Origin: Candidatus Gastranaerophilales bacterium
Lineage (GTDB): Bacteria; Cyanobacteriota; Vampirovibrionia; Gastranaerophilales; Gastranaerophilaceae
NCBI GenBank assembly: GCA_947857085.1
Contig: CANUDF010000005.1
Location: 1-50,364, forward strand
Length of the DNA stretch: 50,364 nt
Direction: 5' to 3'
Below, piece after piece: positions 17,162-25,162 of the stretch. Made by a program: the position numbers and the translations under genes. The notes below the pieces were generated by a model. The model had not been told where the DNA came from. It saw only the letters and a list, made by a program, of their open reading frames with translations, and ran no database searches. Each line of letters begins with the position of its first letter. Position 1 is the first letter of the stretch.

Positions 17162-18076
17162 ATGGCAAGAAAGAAAGTAATTGAAATAGTTCTTGATACA
17201 GAGACTACCGGATTGGATTATACTAAGGAGAAGATGGTTGAGTTTGCCGCAGTCAGGTTAGAAAACGGCAAGATTAAAGATGAATATCAAACTCTAATAA
17301 ATCCAAAACAGCACATTAGAAAATCAAGTATAGCAATTCATGGCATAACTGCCGAGATGGTGGAAGATGCGCCGACAGAAGAAGAAGTTATGCCCAAAAT
17401 TCTTGAGTTTATAGGGGATTACCCGATTGTTGCCCATAATGCGATTTTTGATTATACATTTTTAAATGAAGCAAGCATAAGGACTACCGGTAAAGGAATT
17501 GATAATCCCAGAGTAGATACCCAGCAGATGTTTAAAGAGGTTTATCCGGAACTTGAGGCGCATGGGCTTGAAGCGTTAACCAGAAAATTCAATGTTGAAC
17601 TTACAAATCACCATAGGGCAATGGCTGATACTATGGGACTTGCTCTGGCTTATCCAAAATTGAAAAAACTTTATCTTCAAAAATATGACTGGGAAGTTAA
17701 ACAGCTTGACAATGTTGAATATTTATTTGAAAGATTTTTAAGAATACAGCAGACAGTGAGCACTCTGCAATCAGAGTTACAGGATTTAAAATCGGTATTC
17801 AAACTTTATTTTGAACAAGGCGGCCAGCCTATTACTTCGCAGTCTGGAGATATTTTGACATACAGTTCAAAGCATACTTTTTGTTATGATTTAGCTGAAA
17901 TAAAAGAAGTTTTGGATGAGCTGGGTGCATTTGAAAAAGCTGTAAAGCTTAATACAGGGTTTATTGACCGTTTGGTTTGCGGTCATAGTCTTGATGAGGA
18001 AAAAAGGGACATTATTAAAAATGCCCGTCAGGAACTTACAGAAACCAGAAATATACAAATTATAAGGAATAAGTAG
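17162..18076 (+). CDS. DnaQ-like 3'-5' exonuclease
   Basis: 304 residues. DEDDh exonuclease domain at 1-175: Exo I with D12 and E14 (LDTETTGLD), Exo II (HNAIFDYTFL) and Exo III (HHRAMADT, His as general base). The domain is closest to the proofreading domain of PolC or to stand-alone epsilon subunits. The C-terminal 125 residues form a helical region not recognised as BRCT, UvrC or helicase, so it may carry its own partner-binding site. Two bases separate its stop from the next gene's start. Role in proofreading or DNA/RNA trimming is inferred from the fold. Confidence 0.85.
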   Translation: MARKKVIEIVLDTETTGLDYTKEKMVEFAAVRLENGKIKDEYQTLINPKQHIRKSSIAIHGITAEMVEDAPTEEEVMPKILEFIGDYPIVAHNAIFDYTFLNEASIRTTGKGIDNPRVDTQQMFKEVYPELEAHGLEALTRKFNVELTNHHRAMADTMGLALAYPKLKKLYLQKYDWEVKQLDNVEYLFERFLRIQQTVSTLQSELQDLKSVFKLYFEQGGQPITSQSGDILTYSSKHTFCYDLAEIKEVLDELGAFEKAVKLNTGFIDRLVCGHSLDEEKRDIIKNARQELTETRNIQIIRNK

Positions 18077-18078
18077 TT

Positions 18079-19485
18079 ATGGGATTGAAAGAATTTTTTA
18101 AAGAACCTCCTGTTCAGCCTGTTATAGCTGATGAGGGAAAAGTTAAGTCAATGTATTCACATTGGCGTCTAAGAATTTTTTATGCCTGTTTTATAGGCTA
18201 TACAGTATTTTATTTGTGTAAGAAAAATATTGCTGTAGCGTTACCGGGCATTATGGATGAATTTGGCTATTCGGCAACAGAATTGGGTTTGCTTGGCAGT
18301 TCGCTTTATTTAACTTACGGTATCGGTAAATTTGTTAATGGCGTTTTGGCCGACGGTTCAGATGTAAGAAAGTTTTTCCCGACAGCTTTGTTAATGACAG
18401 CACTTGCTAATATTTTGTTTGCTCTGGCTCCTAATGTAGTGGGTATGCTTGGTTTGGACACCAAAATGACAGCTGTAGTATTATTGTGGGTGCTTGCATT
18501 CTTATGGGGTGTAAGCGGCTGGTTTCAGTCTGCCGGATTCCCCGCTGTTGCAAAGAGTTTAACATACTGGTATTCAAATTCCGAACGCGGAACAAAATGG
18601 TCCTTATGGTCATGTTCTCACCAAACAGGAACTTTTTTAAGCTTTATATTAGCAGGACACATTGCTGCACATTTTGGCTGGAGGGCGGCATTTTTAGTTC
18701 CTGGTGTTTTAGCCGTAATAACAGCTTTATGGCTTTATGAAAGATTACGCGACAGACCTCAGTCACTTGGTCTTCCGGATGTTGAGGAATACAGAGATGA
18801 ACCCGTCAAAGTACAATCCTGCGATGATAAACAGGCTGAAGACAATATGAGCTATGTCCAAATATTTAAAAAATATGTTTTATGCAACAAAACTATCTGG
18901 CTGCTTGCAATTGCATATGTATTTGTTTATATCATCAGATTTGGTGCCGAAGACTGGATGATTATGTATTTGAAAAATGCTAAAAACATTGAGCTTAAAG
19001 ATGCAACAAACATGATTGCTTCGCTGCCTTTGGTTGGTATTTGCGGTACTGTTTGCGCGGGCTTAATTTCCGATAAATTATTCAAAGGAAAAAGAGCTCC
19101 AGTTAATTTGATATATTTAGTTGGCGTAATTATAGCGATAATTGCGTTAAAATTTAATACAATTAATGCTTTAAATTACGTTATAATTGGTCTTTTAGGG
19201 GCATTTACGTATGGTCCTCAAATGATGATAGGCGGACTTTGTGCGGTAGAAAGCAGTTCTAAAAAAGTTGCATCAGCCGCTTCCGGTTTTACCGGTACAT
19301 TCGGTTATATCGGTGCATTTCTTTCTGCTACAGGTACAGGCTATCTGGTTGATAAGCTGGGTTCAAACGGTAATGAAAACTGGGACGGCGCAATCTATTT
19401 CTGGCTTGCGTCAGGTATTATTTGTTTGATTATATGCACAATTCTTGCAATTGATGAATATAAAAAAGACCACAGAAAAGCATAA
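18079..19485 (+). CDS. OPA-family MFS transporter (organophosphate:phosphate antiporter type)
   Basis: 468 residues with about 12 membrane helices. The first helix has FIGYTVFYLCKKNIAVALP and the loop after it has the family marks YLTYGIGKFVNGVLAD, followed by GWFQSAGFPAVAKSLTYWY and SCSHQTGTFLSF, all close to GlpT/UhpC/UhpT. Expected to exchange a sugar or glycerol phosphate for inorganic phosphate across the inner membrane; UhpC homologues act instead as sensors. The residues given do not decide the substrate. Probably co-transcribed with the exonuclease (two-base gap) and ended by a strong hairpin. Confidence 0.85.
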   Translation: MGLKEFFKEPPVQPVIADEGKVKSMYSHWRLRIFYACFIGYTVFYLCKKNIAVALPGIMDEFGYSATELGLLGSSLYLTYGIGKFVNGVLADGSDVRKFFPTALLMTALANILFALAPNVVGMLGLDTKMTAVVLLWVLAFLWGVSGWFQSAGFPAVAKSLTYWYSNSERGTKWSLWSCSHQTGTFLSFILAGHIAAHFGWRAAFLVPGVLAVITALWLYERLRDRPQSLGLPDVEEYRDEPVKVQSCDDKQAEDNMSYVQIFKKYVLCNKTIWLLAIAYVFVYIIRFGAEDWMIMYLKNAKNIELKDATNMIASLPLVGICGTVCAGLISDKLFKGKRAPVNLIYLVGVIIAIIALKFNTINALNYVIIGLLGAFTYGPQMMIGGLCAVESSSKKVASAASGFTGTFGYIGAFLSATGTGYLVDKLGSNGNENWDGAIYFWLASGIICLIICTILAIDEYKKDHRKA

Positions 19486-19488
19486 ATG

Positions 19489-19516
19489 AAAAGCGGTCTT
19501 TAAAGACCGCTTTTTT
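19489..19516 (+). terminator. intrinsic terminator after the OPA transporter
   Basis: AAAAGCGGTCTTT-AAAGACCGCTTTTTT, a 13-base perfect stem with a T run on the plus strand. Confidence 0.88.
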
Positions 19517-19539
19517 AATGCAGAAATTTTTTTTCATTG

Positions 19540-19545
19540 TATAAT
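19540..19545 (+). promoter_or_regulatory. -10 box six bases before the gmk ATG
   Basis: Consensus TATAAT ends six bases before ATG 19552, so transcription would begin at or next to the start codon. No Shine-Dalgarno is present. The -35 region (around 19517-19522) is poor. Confidence 0.4.
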
Positions 19546-19551
19546 GTTTCT

Positions 19552-20115
19552 ATGAACAAAAAATTATATGTTATTTCAGGTTCATCAGGTGTCGGAAAAG
19601 GCACTGTTTTAAAAGGTTTTCTTGAAAGAAATCCGCATTACATGCTGTCGATTTCCTGCACTACACGCAAGCCCCGCCCCGGCGAAGTTGACGGAGTAAA
19701 TTATTTCTTTTTGACTAGAGAAGAGTTTAAAGACTGTATTGAAAATGATAAGTTTCTTGAGTGGGCGGAATTTGCCGGAAATTTCTACGGTACTAAGAAA
19801 AAATATATTAATCAATGTCTTGAAGAAGGTAAGGATATAATTCTTGAAATTGATACCCAGGGTGCGTTACAGGTTAAGAAAAGAATGCCTGAGGCTGTTT
19901 TGATTTTTATTTGCCCGCCGTCTTATGAAACACTGGAAAACAGGCTGCGTGGTCGTCATACCGAAGATGAAGCAACTATTAAAAAACGTCTTGACCAGGC
20001 TAAAATTGAACTTGAAAGAGCACAAAGCTTTGATTACAGAATCGTTAATGATGACCTTGAAACAGCAATAAAGTCACTTGAGGATGTAATAAACAAGGAG
20101 TGTAATAATGCTTAG
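19552..20115 (+). CDS. gmk: guanylate kinase
   Basis: Phosphorylates GMP to GDP with ATP. P-loop SGSSGVGKGT, GMP-binding SCTTRKPRPGEVDGVNYFF, and lid RLRGRHTEDEATIKKRL. The start is taken as MNKKLYVISGSSG at 19552 (187 residues); a TTG five codons upstream overlaps the -10 box and is unlikely. The 3' end overlaps coaBC by eight bases. In many bacteria rpoZ sits between gmk and coaBC; here it is missing. Confidence 0.93.
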   Translation: MNKKLYVISGSSGVGKGTVLKGFLERNPHYMLSISCTTRKPRPGEVDGVNYFFLTREEFKDCIENDKFLEWAEFAGNFYGTKKKYINQCLEEGKDIILEIDTQGALQVKKRMPEAVLIFICPPSYETLENRLRGRHTEDEATIKKRLDQAKIELERAQSFDYRIVNDDLETAIKSLEDVINKECNNA

Positions 20116-21334
20116 CGGCAAAAATATTTTAATAGGCATAACAGGCGGGATTGCCGCTTATAAGATTTGCGAACTTATCAGGATGTTTAAGCGGTACAAT
20201 GCAAATGTAAGGGTTATTTGCACCCCTAATGCAATGAATTTTGTTACCAAACTGACGCTGCAAAATTTAAGCCAAAATGAAGTCGGCATTGAAGAGTTTG
20301 AAATTCCTGATTATAAACCCGAGCATATTTCTTATGCTGATGAAGCCGATATTATGGTTATTGCACCTGTGACAGCCAATACAATCGGAAAAATTGCCAA
20401 CGGGCTTTGCGATAACCTTTTGACCTCTGTTGTAAGTGCATTTAAAAAGCCTGTTATCATTGCACCTGCTATGAACTGTAATATGTGGGAAAACGGGATT
20501 ATTCAGGAAAATATAGAAAAGCTTCGTAAATTTGGTTATGAAATTGTTGATCCGGAAAGCGGATTTTTGGCATGCGGTTCTGAGGGAACAGGAAGACTTT
20601 GCAGTCTTGAGAAGATTTTTGACAGAACAGTTGAGATTTTGAATTCTAAAAAAAAACTTTTGAATAAGAAAATTGTAATTACAGCAGGCGGTACAATCGA
20701 AAATATTGATCCTGTAAGATACATTTCAAATTACTCATCGGGGAAAATGGGTATTGCACTTGCTGATATTGCAAGTTCTCAGGGGGCTGAAGTTGTTTTA
20801 ATTTCAACGGTTGATGTCAGCCGCGGTTATAAAGTTGTTAAGGTTAAATCAGCTCTTGAAATGCAGGAGGCTGTAGAAAATGAATTTGATACGGCAGATT
20901 GTGTAATTATGGCGGCAGCGGTCGCGGATTACAGGGTGAAAAATATTGCCTGTCAAAAAATGAAAAAGACATCAGAGAATGAAATTACTATAGACCTGAT
21001 TAAAAATCCAGATATTCTAAAAGAAATTTCAGAAAAGAAAACTTCGCAGATTGTTGTGGGTTTTTGCGCGGAAAGTGAAAACTTAATTGAAAATGCTAAA
21101 GAAAAAATCGTGAAAAAAGGCTGTGATTACTTAATTGCAAATGACATTTCACGTAAAGATATAGGATTTTCAAGTGATTTTAACGAAGTAACTATTTTAA
21201 GCAAAAATGGTGAGATGAAAAAACTTGAACGGGCAGATAAAAGACAAATTGCAAAACAAATTTTTGAGGTGATTTATGGACAAAAATGCGATTGTACAGA
21301 TAATAGAGAATTTTGCACCTCCAAGTCTTGCTGA
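20108..21334 (+). CDS. coaBC: bifunctional phosphopantothenoylcysteine decarboxylase / phosphopantothenate--cysteine ligase
   Basis: Two steps of coenzyme A synthesis in one polypeptide. CoaC part (1-180): GITGGIAAYK, catalytic His in EHISYADEAD, MNCNMWEN with the PXMNXXMW-type motif (APAMNCNMW), and the substrate-clamp Cys region ESGFLACGSEGTGRL. CoaB part (about 190-395): TAGGTIENIDPVRYISNYSSGKMG and AAAVADYR, NPDIL. 408 residues is the normal size, but the last 18 residues (Cys-rich, GQKCDCTDNREFCTSKSC) are read from DNA that overlaps the next gene in another frame for 59 bases, so this tail is probably a non-functional read-through. Confidence 0.92.
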   Translation: MLSGKNILIGITGGIAAYKICELIRMFKRYNANVRVICTPNAMNFVTKLTLQNLSQNEVGIEEFEIPDYKPEHISYADEADIMVIAPVTANTIGKIANGLCDNLLTSVVSAFKKPVIIAPAMNCNMWENGIIQENIEKLRKFGYEIVDPESGFLACGSEGTGRLCSLEKIFDRTVEILNSKKKLLNKKIVITAGGTIENIDPVRYISNYSSGKMGIALADIASSQGAEVVLISTVDVSRGYKVVKVKSALEMQEAVENEFDTADCVIMAAAVADYRVKNIACQKMKKTSENEITIDLIKNPDILKEISEKKTSQIVVGFCAESENLIENAKEKIVKKGCDYLIANDISRKDIGFSSDFNEVTILSKNGEMKKLERADKRQIAKQIFEVIYGQKCDCTDNREFCTSKSC

Positions 21335-21959
21335 AAGCTGGGACTGTTCAGGATGGATTGTTGAAACAGGTAAAAAAGAGATTAAAAGGGTTATGCTTGC
21401 TTTGACAGTTACAGAGGATATTGTTCAACAGGCATTGGTAAACGGCTGTGATATGATAATTTCACATCATCCTTTATTTTATGTGCCATTAAATTATAAA
21501 GATATTGATATTTACTGTGCTCATACTAATTTAGACAAGGCATACGGCGGAACAACTGATGAGTTAATTCATCTTTTAGAATTGCCAAAAGGCAAGATAG
21601 CAGGCGAGTTTTTGCGCATTGCGAATTACAAAACAAAGGTTTTGGATTTCGCAGAAAAATTATGCAAAATTTCTGATAATGTAAGGGTTGTAAATAATAA
21701 AAATGTTCAGGAAATAGAAAAGATAGCATTTTGCGCTGGAAGCGGATCTGAATTTATTGAGGATGCTGTTGAACAAGGAGCGGATGCATTTGTTACAGGA
21801 GACATAAAGTTCCACACTGCAGTTGAAAGCCCTGTAATATTGTTTGATATAGGGCATTTTGAAAGTGAAATTCCTGTGTTGAAAGTTTTTGCCGGACTAT
21901 TAGAAGAAAAAATTGAAATAATATTTGCTGACGAAAAAAGTCCGTTTAAATCAATTTAG
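21276..21959 (+). CDS. Nif3-like dinuclear metal-binding protein (DUF34)
   Basis: 227 residues, short form of the NIF3/YbgI family without the PII-like insert. Metal ligands are visible in the expected order: the HHP of IISHHPLFY, D/H in CAHTNLDKAYGG, and the C-terminal HFESE of DIGHFESEIPV. The family has been linked to GTP cyclohydrolase I-like chemistry and metal or NAD handling, but its reaction is not settled. The ATG at 21276 has GAGGTGA upstream and lies within the coaBC 3' end, which supports translational coupling. Confidence 0.85.
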   Translation: MDKNAIVQIIENFAPPSLAESWDCSGWIVETGKKEIKRVMLALTVTEDIVQQALVNGCDMIISHHPLFYVPLNYKDIDIYCAHTNLDKAYGGTTDELIHLLELPKGKIAGEFLRIANYKTKVLDFAEKLCKISDNVRVVNNKNVQEIEKIAFCAGSGSEFIEDAVEQGADAFVTGDIKFHTAVESPVILFDIGHFESEIPVLKVFAGLLEEKIEIIFADEKSPFKSI

Positions 21960-21963
21960 AATA

Positions 21964-21991
21964 TTGACAATGAAATTTCAGCGGTTAGAAT
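21964..21991 (+). promoter_or_regulatory. promoter-like sequence upstream of tRNA-Gln
   Basis: TTGACA, 16-base spacer, TAGAAT, pointing towards tRNA-Gln. It would give a leader of about 150 bases before the tRNA, which contains the candidate structured RNA described in the findings. Could be the real promoter of the tRNA transcript. Confidence 0.5.
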
Positions 21992-22136
21992 ATTAAATGT
22001 ACCCGATATTGGGGCGTCGCCACAACAAACAAGGTGAAGAATGAACCGTAGTTTGATGGGTGCAAAGCTCCGGCAGACTTAACGAAGAATGAGTTTTAGT
22101 CTGACGTTTGATAAAATAATATGCAGGGTTGACAAT

Positions 22137-23846
22137 TTAATATAATGGGGCGTCGCCAAGTGGTAAGGCAGCGGGTTTTGGTCCCGCCATTCGGAGGTTC
22201 GAATCCTTCCGCCCCAGATTAATAGGATAATAAGCCCTTTTGATAAACATATCAAAGGGCTTTCTTATGTCATAGCTTAGGTTTTGACCATCTAAATAAA
22301 AGTTCGGGAATACTAATTTTAAAATCTTGCGTTTTGTGTCAATTCCCGAACTTTTGAACAAAGAATAAGAACGAGAAGCCACATCTAACAAGTATTCTAC
22401 GGTAATTTCAAAGTCATCATTTGCATCGTTAATTTTAGTAATTTGTGATTGAATATTGTCTTTTAAAATGGATAATTCTTTTTTCTTTTTATCATATTCA
22501 TCCTTAGTAATACTCTCATCAATATATAAGTTTAATATTCTATCGGATTTCTTTTCAACGGATTTCAAATCATTTACTAATTTATCCATATATGTTTGTG
22601 AATAATCGGATTTAGCCTCTATTGCGTTTTTAAGTGTAGATTTTAATTGTTCAAGTACATTTTGGGGAAATACCATAGAATTTAAGACTTTTTCTACTTC
22701 TTGTAATGCTACTGTTTCATTAATTTGCTTACAAGTACAACCTTCTTTTGAATTTGGTCTTAAATACACATATTTACCTTTTTTAAGTTCAGGAGTAACA
22801 GTACAACCACAATTTTTACACTTAATCATTCCTTTAAATATAAAATCGGTTTTAGTAGTGTTAGAACGATTGCGATGACGCCCATTTCGGACATCATCGC
22901 ATTTTTCAAATAATTCTTTATCAATCAATTTTGGATATATATGTTTGTATTCTTGACCTTTATATCGGGCAACCCCATAGTAGAACGGATTTTTTAAGAT
23001 TTGTTCTATCTGACTTACCGATAAATAAGTATCAGATTTTGTTTTGTTCTTTAATCCCCATTCTATAGTCTTTTTTCGGATTTCCTGCATTGAATATAAA
23101 CCAGTTGCATATTCTTCAAATATCCGTTTAACTAAAAATGCTCTATCATGGTCAAGTATAATATCGGTTTTCCCTCTGCCATCATTCTTATTCAAATAAC
23201 CGATAGGTGCAGTTCCTGTAATTTTACCTTTTTGTCGCATTCTTTCAAATGACCTTCTAACATTATCAGAAATACTATTAGTATAACTTTCTGCCATCAT
23301 AATATACATTTGATAAACCATTAATTGCGAACTATTTGAATTTGCATCTAATACTTGACCTTCTACATGGAAATGTAGTATTAATTTACCTTTTCTACGC
23401 AATTCGTCTATTATAGGCATTTCTTTAAAGCTTCTTTGGAGTCTATCAACTTTATCACAAATAAGTGATATTGGTTCCTTTTGTTTTTTTATGAAATTTA
23501 TCATTTCATAAAATTTTTCTCTTTCACCTCTTGTAGAACTTTCTACAATAGTAAATTCTTTGATAATTTCAAGATTTTTTCTTTCGCAATATGTTCTTAA
23601 TCTTGCTAATTGAGCATCAATAGAATACCCCTCTTTTTGCTCTCTGCTTGATACTCTAACAAAAATAACGGCTTTGTTTCCATTTGCATTTTTCACTTCT
23701 AAACTATTCATTGTTTTATCCTCTTTAATCGCCTCTACTATACCATGACCTTTTCGGCGTGCAAAGGTCAATACATTATTTTTTGTGGATTCTTTTTTAT
23801 AATCCCAATCATCATAGGCATAAGCCAAATTGTTTCTATACCACAT
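22137..23846 (-). CDS. large serine recombinase (integrase) running into tRNA-Gln
   Basis: 569 residues from the longest start; ATG 23711 (with GAGGA) gives 524 and begins just before the catalytic domain, while ATG 23846 (with AAAGG) adds a 45-residue extension. Resolvase domain: FVRVSSREQKEGYSIDAQL with the nucleophile Ser, CDKVDRLQRS; recombinase domain (TAPIGYLNK ... FYYGVARYKG); zinc ribbon with KCKNCG and CTCKQ; long coiled coil; C-terminal region ending RKPFDMFIKRAYY. The last 26 residues (LGRKDSNLRMAGPKPA and on) are antisense tRNA-Gln, so the natural terminus was replaced or extended on integration. It should insert and excise the element. Confidence 0.88.
   Translation of the reverse strand: MWYRNNLAYAYDDWDYKKESTKNNVLTFARRKGHGIVEAIKEDKTMNSLEVKNANGNKAVIFVRVSSREQKEGYSIDAQLARLRTYCERKNLEIIKEFTIVESSTRGEREKFYEMINFIKKQKEPISLICDKVDRLQRSFKEMPIIDELRRKGKLILHFHVEGQVLDANSNSSQLMVYQMYIMMAESYTNSISDNVRRSFERMRQKGKITGTAPIGYLNKNDGRGKTDIILDHDRAFLVKRIFEEYATGLYSMQEIRKKTIEWGLKNKTKSDTYLSVSQIEQILKNPFYYGVARYKGQEYKHIYPKLIDKELFEKCDDVRNGRHRNRSNTTKTDFIFKGMIKCKNCGCTVTPELKKGKYVYLRPNSKEGCTCKQINETVALQEVEKVLNSMVFPQNVLEQLKSTLKNAIEAKSDYSQTYMDKLVNDLKSVEKKSDRILNLYIDESITKDEYDKKKKELSILKDNIQSQITKINDANDDFEITVEYLLDVASRSYSLFKSSGIDTKRKILKLVFPNFYLDGQNLSYDIRKPFDMFIKRAYYPINLGRKDSNLRMAGPKPAALPLGDAPLY
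22146..22217 (+). tRNA. tRNA-Gln (anticodon TTG)
   Basis: Complete cloverleaf: acceptor TGGGGCG pairs with CGCCCCA at 22210-22216, discriminator G; D arm GCCAAGTGGTAAGGC; anticodon stem GCGGG/CCCGC with loop TTTTGGT (anticodon at 22178-22180 reads CAA); T arm GGAGG-TTCGAAT-CCTTCC. CCA is not encoded. A near-palindromic terminator follows after 14 bases. The tRNA marks the left edge of the accessory region, and its antisense strand forms the last codons of the recombinase reading frame. Confidence 0.95.
22232..22263 (+). terminator. terminator of tRNA-Gln
   Basis: AAGCCCTTTTGATA ... TATCAAAGGGCTT, a 13-base stem with a one-base bulge, 14 bases downstream of the tRNA, followed by TTTCTTAT. It lies inside the recombinase reading frame on the other strand. 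Confidence 0.75.
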
Positions 23847-23897
23847 TATTCTAACCTTTCTTCTTATTTTACTAATCTTTTATATACTTTAATAGGT

Positions 23898-24962
23898 TTA
23901 AATCCTAAGCGGAGTCATTCTTTGAAGTTTTGTCCTTACATTTCTAAATTGTTTTAACAAATAATTATCTTCAAGATTTAATAGTTCAATATCCTTTGCA
24001 AATCTATTCAATTCCGCCTGCTTAATCTGTTCTTTCAAATATCTGCAACCGTTATTGTTAATAGTTGCCATAATTCCTACGATTTTTAAGGTTTTTTGTT
24101 TATTAAAACCGGCTAAAGCACATTTTGAAAGAATTACACTATTATCATTATTTGATTGGCAAACAATATAAATAGATTTTTCTATAAATTCATGCCAGAA
24201 ATAATTTAAAATTTTCTTTGATATATCAGTATTAAAGAGATTATTAAATGTTAAATCAGAATTTATATTACATTTTTCAAGTATAGATTTTATCTTTTTG
24301 GCTTTATTAAGCCTTACTTCCATTCTTAAAACTTCTCTGCCGTTTAATTTTGATAATAAATCTTGTTGTATAAGATTATCATTTTCAAATGCTCTTTTTT
24401 CGCTGATTATTGATTGCTTTAAATCAGATACTTTATCATAAAATGCTACTTCATAAGAATTTGTATGAAATCTAACTATTTGACCACCATTTTTATAATT
24501 AGTTTTTGCTATGTCAAGCCGTTTTGAAATATCTAATTTTTCAATAATTTTGATAAGACATGTAACTTGCGCATTTTCTAAATCAAAATTTTTACTGTAA
24601 TGAATACTTACAACTTTTGCATGCTCTAAATTATCTCTTGATATTTCAATATCCAAAAACATTAATCTATCAAGTAATTCATCTAACACCCTGTTAAAAT
24701 CATTGTTTTCTAATTCATCAAAGTTATTACCAAATAATAATTTAGGTGCTGAAAATTCAATATATAAATATTGTTCTTTGTCATAACCTTTTAAAACTGT
24801 TAATTTTGGTAAATATCTACCCATGCTCATCCAATATTTATCAGGATTACAAACACATTTAACACCTATTTTTATAGAATTTGTTACAGTTGGCATAAAC
24901 ATTTGCGGAGAATTTATTTTGCAATCTTTAACAGGCACACATAATTTAACAGTATCTAACAT
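23898..24962 (-). CDS. phage/plasmid replication initiator-like protein (gene II/CRI-like)
   Basis: 354 residues. The opening MLDTVKLCVPV, the beta-rich first half, the central Tyr-containing EVAFYDKVSDLK and the later VLRMEVRLNKAKKIK follow the pattern of filamentous-phage gene II/CRI-type replication proteins, which nick one strand with a Tyr. This is recognised by pattern only; no HUH metal motif stands out. The start has GAGAGG upstream and overlaps the small gene before it (ATGTTAG). Presence in the element suggests an integrating plasmid or phage satellite that can replicate after excision. Confidence 0.5.
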   Translation of the reverse strand: MLDTVKLCVPVKDCKINSPQMFMPTVTNSIKIGVKCVCNPDKYWMSMGRYLPKLTVLKGYDKEQYLYIEFSAPKLLFGNNFDELENNDFNRVLDELLDRLMFLDIEISRDNLEHAKVVSIHYSKNFDLENAQVTCLIKIIEKLDISKRLDIAKTNYKNGGQIVRFHTNSYEVAFYDKVSDLKQSIISEKRAFENDNLIQQDLLSKLNGREVLRMEVRLNKAKKIKSILEKCNINSDLTFNNLFNTDISKKILNYFWHEFIEKSIYIVCQSNNDNSVILSKCALAGFNKQKTLKIVGIMATINNNGCRYLKEQIKQAELNRFAKDIELLNLEDNYLLKQFRNVRTKLQRMTPLRI

Positions 24963-25111
24963 ACTTCCCTCTCTTTCTTTTTTTGTTCTATATCTGTTTC
25001 AATAAGCAACTCAAATAATTCCGCAAGAACATTTAAAGATTCCGCATCAAGTTCTAACGACTTATTATCGTTGCAAATCTGTGTATGAAGTTTTTGATTT
25101 ATATTCTTCAT
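24956..25111 (-). CDS. small 51-residue protein upstream of the replication gene
   Basis: Reading frame MKNINQKLHTQICNDN through an acidic, Leu-rich helix (LNVLAELFELLIETDIEQ) to VC-stop. Its TAG overlaps the start of the replication gene by seven bases, so it is probably translated with it. Size and acidic helix resemble small copy-control or accessory proteins; no function is assigned. Ribosome binding site is weak. Confidence 0.5.
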   Translation of the reverse strand: MKNINQKLHTQICNDNKSLELDAESLNVLAELFELLIETDIEQKKKEREVC

Positions 25112-25162
25112 ACACTCATTATGTGTTATGTTTTTGAATTAAGATATTGACAAAATCAAAGT

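Noticed and set aside
22010-22022. tRNA 5'-end repeat as attachment site of the element
   Set aside because: Insertion at a tRNA normally duplicates the 3' end, and this copy lies on the side away from the recombinase.
22129-22146. TTGACA and TATAAT right before tRNA-Gln as one promoter
   Set aside because: Only six bases separate them, and the -10 would overlap the first base of the tRNA.
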